Shown: one piece after another, positions 1-6,534 of the stretch
How the letters are laid out: each line of letters starts with the position of its first letter
How positions within the stretch are numbered: position 1 is the stretch's first letter
Source: Bimuria novae-zelandiae CBS 107.79
Taxonomy: Eukaryota > Ascomycota > Dothideomycetes > Pleosporales > Didymosphaeriaceae
NCBI GenBank assembly: GCA_010015655.1
Contig: ML976669.1
Coordinates: 277,270-299,284, forward strand
DNA: 22,015 bases
Direction: 5' to 3'
Notes under the pieces: generated by a model
What the model was told of the DNA's origin: nothing
What the model saw: the letters and a program-made list of their open reading frames with translations, nothing else
Database searches by the model: none
Position numbers and translations under genes: made by a program

Positions 1-720
1 TTTCGCGGTCGAAAACCTGCTCTAACTAGGCTAATCTAATATTATTATTCGTCTATCCTGTTAGTAAGGAGCTTATAAACACACTATGCTTTCCTACTTT
101 AATTTAAGCTACCTATAAGGCTTGAAGTGTGTAGTTAGCTAACGAGTATATAAGGGCTAACGATAAAACACTCCTATCTGCTCTAATAGTTACTATAACT
201 ATTACTTACTCTTAAGAGCTATCTTAAAGCGCTATTCGGACCTTCTTTTCCTTCTATTAAAGCTAACTAAACACCCGTTTTGAGCGTCCTGTAATACTAA
301 TTATAAAGCCCTTTTTATCTATATTATAGGTATTATAAGGCTCTACCTTATACTAAACGATCTTATAATGTAGGAGGTTAAAGTATAACTTATACTTACG
401 TTGTAAGTTAGCCTAATAGCGTATAACGTCTATGCCAGCGCTCTATTTAGAGATAAGATAGTCGTAGTTATAGTTAATAAAACGCGAAACCTAGCCCTCT
501 CCGACATGCTTTTTCAATATATTAGACGCGAAATTTTGTATCATAGCTCTTGTAGGAGGTAGCCCACGAGCCGTAAGCCCTCTAATATACTCCACGAGTC
601 CCTTCTCTTATTATGGGCTGAGTAGTTATTGCGCGGCGTACCCGGCTGCCTGAGGGCCTGTCTGGTGGTTCCACCTTTGGCTAAGTGTTGAATGCGATAC
701 ACTATATTTTTTCGCGATAC
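1..720. repeat. RIP-degraded repeat remnant
   Basis: This stretch is AT-rich and dense in TA dinucleotides and TAG/TAA triplets in all frames, like the two retrotransposons further right, so I read it as old mutated repeat DNA. One plus-strand frame between about 400 and 560 is fairly open and gives a protein-like string with few stops, which may be a relic of a transposon protein. I do not recognise the family. No terminal repeats are visible and the element probably extends beyond the left edge. Confidence 0.55.
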
Positions 721-1676
721 CTTAGATGCTGAAATTATCGCCAGCTTTACGCGATTCCAAATCTATAATTATCTTATTAATTAGTGCTATGGTGGTGTAG
801 TTATCGCGTGTTGAAAAAGTCGAGATGGACGCGTTGTTTGGTGGGGTGGTGCACGAGCCCGCGCGGTGCACGAGCCCGTCGGGCACGGTACCCGTGGTAG
901 GCGAGGTAGATGTCCCCCGTCCCACTCATCTACCATTCCACTTTCTACACGGAGCGCGTTCTTCGCAGGCACATTGTAGCGTCGTATAGCAAAGTCGCTA
1001 TATACTTATAGTAAGGTTGAGCCTCCCAAGCCAAAATTCCGCTGGGACGCCGCAGCTTGCCGAACCGTCACGATCCCAGGTTTAAAAGCGAAATCGCCGC
1101 CCACCACGCATGAGATTATGGATCTAAAATGATTGTGATATCGGAGTCCTTCGGGCAGTAATAATATCCGCGATATGGTGTCAATTCGCGCTCATGACGC
1201 TCTCAACTACCGAACCTCAGCTCTTGGCACGCTTTCTGGTCAGCCGTGGTTAAAGTATGCGTAGCTGCTGCGGAAGAGTTAATTTCTACCGAGGTCTTCA
1301 TTGGATGTGGAACAATAAAGAGCATTGGGATAAGCTTGAACGCATATCTAGCGTTCCCCGCATTGTCTTTACTTTCAACATCTTCACGGCAGTGCCTTCA
1401 ATCAAGAATCCTCCGTCCAGCGAATGATCTGTTGACGTCATTGAAGACAATAAAAGAAAAAGCTCTGTCCAGCGAATTCAAGAGTATATTGTAAAATCGC
1501 GTCTTTGTGTCATGGAACGAAAGTGGTGAGTGCTTCATGCTTCCTGCATCTTGTTTTCCTAAACGTTTTTGCACCTATTTACTCATCTACCAAAATATTC
1601 CCTGTTTGCTCCTGTTCATCGTAGACCCAGCCTTCTCCTATTCATAACAATCTCCATCTGTGTGCCATACCATAAC
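721..1676. other. Intergenic region, no supported gene
   Basis: Base composition changes here to that of ordinary fungal DNA. I see no reading frame with convincing protein character. A GC-rich block near 840-900 has a 14-base direct repeat, GGTGCACGAGCCCG, at about 848-861 and 866-879. The plus-strand frame at 1246-1494 starts with GTG, has no recognisable domain and is not called. The region past 1500 is the 3' flank of the minus-strand secreted protein gene. Confidence 0.5.
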
Positions 1677-1997
1677 TCAGCAGTTGTACTTTTGTTTCGT
1701 AACCCAATCACACATGGTCTTGCCCACGCAGTTACAGCATTTGCACGCCTATTTACCTCGTTAATCAACAATCATGCTGGTTCAGTTCATACATACCCGC
1801 TTTTTCTTCTCCGCGTCGTCTTTGCCTTCGATACATGTCAGGGTCTGCGCGTTCCAGCGGAACTTGTTGTAGCAAGCGTTCGCGTTGATGACTCCAGCAC
1901 AGTCGTCGGTTCGAACGAGTTCTGCCGTACACTCCGGGTATGTTTGTGCGAGTGCGCTCGAGAGGACAATAGCGAGAAGACTAAGGGAAAGTTTCAT
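1677..1997 (-). CDS. Small secreted cysteine-rich protein, effector candidate (two exons)
   Basis: Exon 1 is 1997-1797 and exon 2 is 1748-1677. The 48-bp intron has donor GTATGT (from 1796), a TTAAC branch-like site and a TAG acceptor (AG at 1750-1749), and joins in phase 0. Unspliced, the frame stops at 1782, so a simple ORF call misses the C-terminus. The product is 90 residues. A signal peptide covers residues 1-17, with cleavage after SALA. The mature 73 residues hold ten cysteines (23, 33, 42, 55, 69, 71, 72, 74, 80, 90), six of them from exon 2 including a CxCCxC cluster, enough for five disulfides. The ATG context (CAACCATG) is good. Size, secretion signal, cysteine content and position beside RIP-degraded transposons fit a candidate secreted effector or defence-type peptide. 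That role is inference; I do not recognise a named family. Confidence 0.8.
1749..1796 (-). other. Spliceosomal intron of the cysteine-rich protein gene
   Basis: The intron is 48 bases, GTATGT to TAG on the minus strand, phase 0. Removing it converts a frame ending at 1782 into one that gains six more cysteines before its stop at 1679-1677. Confidence 0.8.
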
Positions 1998-2646
1998 GGT
2001 TGCGATAGTTTGAGGTTATGCCGTACAGTGGCTTCGTTGGCGCAAGAGTTTGGCTGTTTGCCGAACAACTTCTTGGATGGGGCTCTAAATAATCTCAGAA
2101 TAACCTAAACGACGTCTGATAAGAGCTTCGCTGTGATGAAGGCAAAGTCATACTGGGCGAGAACGTGCAGTAGAATGGGGACACATATCTTCTGGGAGTT
2201 GAGGGTCGGAATCATCTGTCCGCCCATTCAAATACTGGCGCGATACTCACCAACACGAGGAAAGAATGGAAATGATCTCAACCAGGTGTCACGAACCTCA
2301 ATGAGACGACTGTTCACTGGTTGAACCAGGTTTACCATTTTGGAACCAGGTTTATATTGGTCATTGGCTCATATCGGACTATATTAACCCCAACTCCCGA
2401 AAGGAGTTTGCCGCTCGGCACATGCACGTCGCGGATCGAACAATCTATCACGAAGGGAAGCCAATCTACCCTTTCTCGTCTGTGCGCCAGCGAGACGGCA
2501 ACTGCTGCTGAGGCACGCTTGTCTTTATTGCCTGGGTTGATCGTTGAGTCCCAGGTTGAGATAAGACTTCTTAAACGTACTGATCGTGTCTTCCGAAACT
2601 ATCTTGGTAGTTCCCGCAGCGAAACTTCACTTCATCCACGTTCGCA
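1998..2646. promoter_or_regulatory. Divergent promoter region with repeated AACCAGGT motifs
   Basis: This interval separates the divergently transcribed cysteine-rich protein gene (minus) and DUF1996 gene (plus). It contains the 13-base palindrome CTGGTTGAACCAG at 2317-2329. Overlapping that and just downstream are two copies of GAACCAGGTTTA (from about 2323 and 2343), with a related AACCAGGTGT near 2279. These could be binding sites of a dimeric regulator. The short frames at 2133-2324 and 2321-2650 have no protein signature and are not called. Confidence 0.35.
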
Positions 2647-3872
2647 ATGAAGAGCGCCATCATCGCTGCCCTGGGGCTGCTTGCCCCTACTAGCAATGCT
2701 CTGCTGCGCTTCGGCTGCGCGAAATCATCCATCCAACGCCTCGACCCCTTGGTCAATCCTGGACAAAGTCCGTCTCCACATCTGCATCAGATCATCGGAG
2801 GGGACTCTTTCAACATCTCCATGGATCCGGCAACCCACGATCTGGTGAAGCAGTCTACATGCACGAGCTGCCAGTTTACCGAAGACTTGGTGAGTCTAGG
2901 GAGACGTTTTCGGACGAAATCTAACAGCCTAATAGTAAGTGGATCAGAGCACTGCGCGTTGAAAACTCTGAGACCGCAAATTCTTCAGCCTCAGTGTTCT
3001 GCTCATGAACATGTGCACTTCCTCCCTTATGCTTACCCAACGCAGCTCTAATTACTGGACTGCTGTAATATACTTCAAAGCCAAGAATGGCACCTTCAAA
3101 CGCGTTCCTCAGCGCGCCCAGCAGGGTATCGAATCGACACAAGGTGGCATGATGGTCTACTACATGTCTGACGCGCTCTTCGACACGGCGCAAAAGTCAA
3201 AAGTCACAGCATTTAAGCCAGGCTTCCGCATGCTCGTCGGAAACGTCAACTACAACAATCGTGAACAGGCCCGCAACTTCCGCCAGCTCACTTATATCTG
3301 CATGCAGGACGAGAGCACACGCGAACCAGAAACGATAAATTTTCCTACCAAACCATGCCCTGCAGGTATCATGGCAAATCATAGATTCCCGACGTGCTGG
3401 GACGGCGTCAACGTTGACTCACCTAATCACCAGGACCATGTTGCCTATCCCGAGTCTGGCACATTCGAATCAGGAGGGCCTTGCCCCAAGACGCACCCAG
3501 TGCGGCTCCCACAGATCTTGCTCGAAACCGTTTGGGATACTAAGCAGTTCAACAACAAGGCGGATTGGCCCTCGGACGGCAGCCAGCCGTTTATGTGGAG
3601 CAGTGGCGATAGCACCGGGTACTCCTCGCACGCGGATTACCTCTTTGGATGGAAGGACGATAGTCTGCAGAAGCACTTAGATGGACACACGTATGTGACT
3701 GCACCGACGTTGAAGACGCAAAGCATTGCACAGCAGAACAAGTGCACTGTCAAGGATATGGTTGGTGAAGACTATGATAGCTGTAAGTGTTTTAGCTGTT
3801 CTCGAAGTACTTCGTGACTGATTTGCCTGAGTAGGGCTCAAGGCATTGCCAGGAAACGTTATAGTCAGATAG
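2647..3872 (+). CDS. Secreted DUF1996-family protein, three exons, possible frame lesion at intron 1
   Basis: Exon 1 (2647-2889) encodes a signal peptide of about 18 residues (cleavage after TSNA) and the start of the DUF1996 domain, with the family-typical VNPG..SPHLHQIIGG and CTSCQFTEDL stretches. Exon 2 (from about 3046 to 3782) continues with SNYWTAVIYFKAKNGT, the CPAGI..NHRFPTCWDG block and HADYLFGWKDD. Exon 3 (3835-3872) follows a 52-bp GTAAGT...TAG intron and adds WLKALPGN, as in family members. Total length would be about 338 residues. DUF1996 proteins are secreted fungal proteins of unknown biochemical role. Intron 1 is the problem: the only good donor (GTGAGT at 2890) leaves phase 0, while the acceptor CGCAG at 3041-3045 needs phase 2, so the join is one base out. 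The gene may be a recent pseudogene, use a weak alternative donor, or carry a sequence error. Confidence 0.8.
2890..3045 (+). other. Predicted intron 1 of the DUF1996 gene (frame-incompatible ends)
   Basis: GTGAGT opens at 2890 and CGCAG closes at 3045, giving 156 bases, long beside the 48-52 base introns of most neighbours. The flanking protein (TEDL then SNYWT) is contiguous in DUF1996 relatives, so both borders are in the right place. The spliced frame is nevertheless off by one base. A second good donor, GTAAGT at 2935, does not rescue the frame. Confidence 0.55.
3783..3834 (+). other. Intron 2 of the DUF1996 gene
   Basis: This 52-base intron starts GTAAGT, has a CTGAC-like stretch before the 3' end and closes with GAGTAG. 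It joins phase 1 to phase 1, making a Trp codon that starts the conserved WLKALPG C-terminus. Confidence 0.8.
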
Positions 3873-3965
3873 GGAGAGAGAGGATTCTCGATTGGTGGAG
3901 TACCGTCTGCTACAATGGACATGGATATTGCGCCTGTTTTTATAGCTTGAGCTTGGCTCCTAGCC

Positions 3966-4594
3966 CTAGGCAATTTTGGGCTCTACGGCCCGCTCCGCTT
4001 TCTCGACCTGTTGCTCCATTTTCTTCAGCAGCCGACTAAATGCTTCTTGGTGGAGCTTTGAAAGCTTCAACATGTCTTCGGTAACGTCTGGAATTCCCGC
4101 CTGTAACGCATTCTTAATCAAAGAGACCTTCTGTCTCTCCATATCCCAAACTATCCGTAGCTCCGATGCTGAACGCTGTGGACTGTATGCCTATCCCCAG
4201 TCACGCGGTAAAGCGTAGTCCTCGAGGGGTTGGGGCGTCCAAGCGTCTTGATGTCCAGCTGACATGTGTTGCCGCTGTTCATATGTTTTGCGTGCATCCG
4301 CTAAGAAGAAATCAAACAGTCCTTTCCTGGCCCAAAGTATCTCTGCCATGCTCCACAGAGCTTTGACTTCCTCACGTGTGAAATCGGCTTCGATATCGTC
4401 TGGCGCCATGCGAAAAAACTTATCTTCTTTCAGAGCTAGCTGATACCAAATATAGTCAAGTTCCAAGGTATAATGCTGTCAAAGTGTAGTTAAGTGTAAA
4501 ATTCGTTGCTGTAGAACAGCAGGGGCGGTTGCATCTGGTTTAAGCAAGTATTGTCGTGTAGCTTCCTTGAAGTCTGGTCCTTCCACTTGTCCAT
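3966..4594 (-). pseudogene. Broken gene, charged helical protein with a premature TAG
   Basis: Two stretches on the minus strand look like one protein. The first starts at the ATG at 4594 (context TTGACCATGG), runs 34 codons (MDKWKDQTSRKLHDN...) and meets TAA at 4492-4490. The second, in another frame, is open from about 4475 (after a CTTAAC...GACAG acceptor-like site). It runs through LELDYIWYQLALKEDKFF and EEVKALWSMAEILWARKG to a TAG at 4193-4191. It then stays coherent in the same frame for 74 more codons (ERQKVSLIKNALQAGIP..., LLKKMEQQVEKAERA) to a final TAG at 3968-3966. No usable GT donor links the two frames, and no intron spans the internal TAG. CAG to TAG and CAA to TAA are typical RIP changes. 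It lies downstream of, and parallel to, the membrane protein gene. I do not recognise the family; an extra upstream exon is possible. Confidence 0.55.
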
Positions 4595-4794
4595 GGTCAA
4601 TCCAAACGGGTATTGTTGCCTGGACGTTAGGGAGCAACAGGGTGTTAGTCCGCCCTTGCCAGGAGTTCCGGCCTCGCTAGAACTGCTGAACCATTTGCGT
4701 TGTTTTGGTTTTCACCCAAACACCATGAGACAATTGGCAAATAGCAAAGGTTGCAGGTTAGTATATAGATGCCTCCTGCTACGTAGAGAATCTA

Positions 4795-5492
4795 TCATCC
4801 GATCTCCCCAAAGGTAGTTCTCACTAAGAATTTGATCAACCAGCGAACGGGGCCAGAATAGGGCTCCAATAGATGATCATCCAAGAGAGGTTGCTGCATT
4901 GTCTGCAGCGCTACGACTTGCTGACGAAAGGATGCATCTACCTCTCCATAATGAGTCCAACGACGTAGGACATATGGACCAAAGAGGGTGCCGACTGCAA
5001 CGCTTGTCGACAGGACTCCGAAGTACCGTTTCCAACCGACCGCACTAAGAAAATTCTTCCGGTGGAGGGAGGCTAATAGTCCAGTCGTAGTTCCAGCTAA
5101 CATAATGTCGTCTAATGTCCAACCGTTGCTTTTCTCCCACAACTTGAACGGTTGCTTTTCAATACTGGCTCGCTTTAGGAGCGCACTTTGCAATTCGTTA
5201 TGAGCATAAAACTCGACGGAAGCGTACGCGAGGGTTGCCGATGTGCAGTAAGCGTTCAGTTTGAGGAACGTCCCTAGTTTATTTCTCCCCACGAGAGAGA
5301 GTGCACCTGTAAGTGCCCCTTCTATCATAGTGCCCGTCCCGAAAGCATTGTACCAGGGAGGATCAGCTGGGAGCGGCTCGGGGGCTCTAGGATTTGTGGG
5401 GAGTTGGCCTTCTCCTATATACCGCGTTAGTACAGGGACGCCTACGGAGGGATGCCGGACATACCAGGTAGGACGAACAACCGCAGCACCAT
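4795..5492 (-). CDS. Small multi-pass membrane protein, TIM17-like layout (two exons)
   Basis: Exon 1 (5492-5465) starts at an ATG in strong context (ACGATGG) and gives nine codons. A 50-base intron (GTATGT at 5464, ACTAAC branch, TATATAG ending at 5415) leads to exon 2 (5414-4795). The product is 215 residues. After a Pro-rich N-terminus (LPADPPWYNAF), four hydrophobic Gly/Ala-rich segments lie near residues 34-52, 62-80, 110-127 and 138-158, with basic loops. Four short glycine-rich helices resemble TIM17/22/23-type mitochondrial inner-membrane proteins, but I see no diagnostic signature, so function is unassigned. The unspliced frame is open to 5715 without an ATG, so a naive call overextends the N-terminus. 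A basic, presequence-like frame starting at 5749 could be an upstream exon, but I could not join it. Confidence 0.65.
5415..5464 (-). other. Intron of the membrane protein gene
   Basis: The 50-base intron has near-perfect fungal signals: GTATGT donor, TACTAACG branch and TATATAG acceptor. Removing it changes frame (phase 1) and places an ATG nine codons upstream. Confidence 0.7.
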
Positions 5493-6027
5493 CGTTGTAT
5501 TGCCGCAGGCTTTTATGGAAGCCAATGGTTGCAAGAGATCTACATACGATTCTGACGAAGATATTATGTGGTGGAACTAAAGACTCCAGGAGTGCAGTAG
5601 GGAGACGACTTCGCGACGCGTACGCCGCAGTGTCGTACAAGAGCTCCTTGGAGAGGCGAGTCGGGTGGACCAGGGTTGGGCGGCACAGCCAGAACAGTGG
5701 GTGCTCGCGTAACACGAATACGAGAAGGCGAAGACTTAATTAAGCTCATTGTGCTTGTGTGATAATGTTGGAGTGGTCGTGACATTTCGTAGGTGCGTTC
5801 TCGCTGAGGTGCGCTAAACCAACAGTACCCCGCAAAATGCACCACGAAGGCATGGCGTAAGCTCGCTTGTTCTCTAGTTACATTCCGGGTAGCTCTCGTT
5901 GGTCGATAGCACATAAAAGCACCCCAAGCCCCGCAGCCCCATAATAGCTTTTACTTTTGCTTGTGGTGAAAGCAATATTGGATCTCTATTTAATGAAATA
6001 TTGAACTGTTTCCCATCAATCGAAACA
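5493..6027. other. Upstream region of the membrane protein gene, no separate gene supported
   Basis: The 5493-5914 part is GC-richer and open in more than one minus-strand frame. The best candidate is a frame starting at 5749 with a basic, serine-rich start (MSLIKSSPSRIRVTRAP), which could be an unjoined upstream exon or a chance frame. From 5930 to 6027 the DNA is AT-richer and forms the 5' flank of the tRNA gene. Confidence 0.35.
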
Positions 6028-6038
6028 GGTCTTATGGT

Positions 6039-6088
6039 GTAAGTGATCAACTACCACCCATTATGACTACCTTCTGACAAACACATAG
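6039..6088 (+). other. Spliceosomal-like intron A in the tRNA D-arm
   Basis: This 50-base segment starts GTAAGTGATC, has a CTGAC branch-type site (CTTCTGACAA at 6071-6080) and ends ACATAG. It interrupts the tRNA between positions 11 and 12, inside the A box. Its length and signals match the protein-gene introns of this window. Confidence 0.8.
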
Positions 6089-6096
6089 CTAGTGGT

Positions 6097-6148
6097 GTAA
6101 GTTAATGCCCTTATAAGTCACATGCAATTCTCCTCTAACAGATATTAG
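6097..6148 (+). other. Spliceosomal-like intron B in the tRNA D-loop
   Basis: This 52-base segment starts GTAAGTTAAT, has a CTAAC branch site near 6134-6138 and ends ATATTAG. It sits eight bases after intron A and, like it, follows the bases TGGT. The body of B shows no clear similarity to A beyond the splice signals. Confidence 0.8.
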
Positions 6149-6165
6149 ATGATTCTCGCTTAGGG

Positions 6166-6185
6166 CTTGGCGTCCTGGGCACATT
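6166..6185 (+). other. Canonical tRNA intron after position 37
   Basis: This 20-base segment lies between G37 and T38 of the anticodon loop, the standard place for nuclear tRNA introns removed by the tRNA splicing endonuclease. It contains CCT, which can pair with the AGG anticodon as is typical of such introns. Confidence 0.85.
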
Positions 6186-6229
6186 TGCGAGAGGCCCCGC
6201 GTTCGAATCGCGGTAAGACCCAATCGTTC

Positions 6230-6235
6230 TTTTTT
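6230..6235 (+). terminator. Pol III T6 terminator of the tRNA gene
   Basis: A run of six T lies nine bases after the tRNA 3' end, the usual RNA polymerase III stop signal. Confidence 0.75.
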
Positions 6236-6334
6236 GCGATTTTCTCTCTAGCTTTCACAAAAGCACTGTGGATTGTTGTTGCACCTTCTTTTTGGCCTAG
6301 TGAGTGAGTTTCTTTTCTGTAATATATTAATACC

Positions 6335-6534
6335 TGTTGGTAGGCCTTTGTACGATCGTACGGGTGATAACAGTAACAAATGTCTTGTATATTGCTATTG
6401 GTATATTCTATCTATGAACGTGGGTGCTACGAAGGTATACATGGGCTCGGTGCGAGTCAGACCGAAGTAGAATCGAGGCGGTACGTTGGGCAGCATCAAG
6501 CAGCCTCAGGCGATGGGATATGTGTATACCAACA
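6335..6534 (-). repeat. LTR of copia element 1 (left copy, 3' LTR)
   Basis: The 200-bp LTR has ends TGTTGGTA...TACCAACA, a perfect 8-base inverted terminal repeat. It carries the palindrome GTACGATCGTAC at 6350-6361. It differs from the right copy at 10 positions that I count, all transitions. Confidence 0.9.

Larger units (their letters stand above)
6028..6221 (+). tRNA. tRNA-Pro(AGG) interrupted by three insertions, two spliceosomal-like
   Basis: The mature parts are 6028-6038, 6089-6096, 6149-6165 and 6186-6221, together 72 nt. Acceptor GGTCTTA (6028-6034) pairs 7/7 with TAAGACC (6214-6220). The anticodon stem CTCGC/GCGAG pairs 5/5 around loop TTAGGGT with anticodon AGG at 6162-6164. The T-stem CCGCG/CGCGG pairs 5/5 around TTCGAAT, a perfect B-box core. 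The discriminator is C6221, as usual for eukaryotic tRNA-Pro. The D-arm sequence TGGTCTAGTGGTATGATT appears only after removing 6039-6088 and 6097-6148. The first of these splits the internal A box, so ordinary Pol III recognition of the unspliced gene is doubtful. A 20-nt segment at 6166-6185 is the ordinary tRNA intron. A T6 terminator follows at 6230. The gene may be functional with unusual processing, or inactivated by intron-like insertions. Confidence 0.85.

Noticed and set aside
1569..2108. 179-codon plus-strand frame
   Set aside because: It is antisense to the spliced cysteine-rich secreted protein, has a weak hydrophobic composition and no domain; the minus-strand gene explains the sequence better.
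4717..4797. Fusion of the membrane protein with the downstream broken gene through an intron
   Set aside because: A TACTAAC branch-like site exists near 4762, but no acceptor follows within a usable distance and the TGA/TAG after FGEIG are in frame, so two genes were kept.
4795..5715. Single 306-codon frame for the membrane protein
   Set aside because: It has no ATG at its start (GTG) and reads through a near-perfect intron at 5464-5415; the spliced model starts at ATG 5492.
5564..5914. 116-codon minus-strand frame upstream of the membrane protein gene
   Set aside because: Low-complexity Arg/Pro/Ser composition in GC-rich DNA and no splice sites joining it to exon 1; mentioned only as a possible upstream exon from 5749.
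6166..6221. Truncated 58-nt tRNA-like structure starting at GGGCTTG (6163)
   Set aside because: An alternative acceptor pairing gives a mismatch and no room for an anticodon arm; the longer tRNA-Pro model with 7/7 acceptor pairing is far better.
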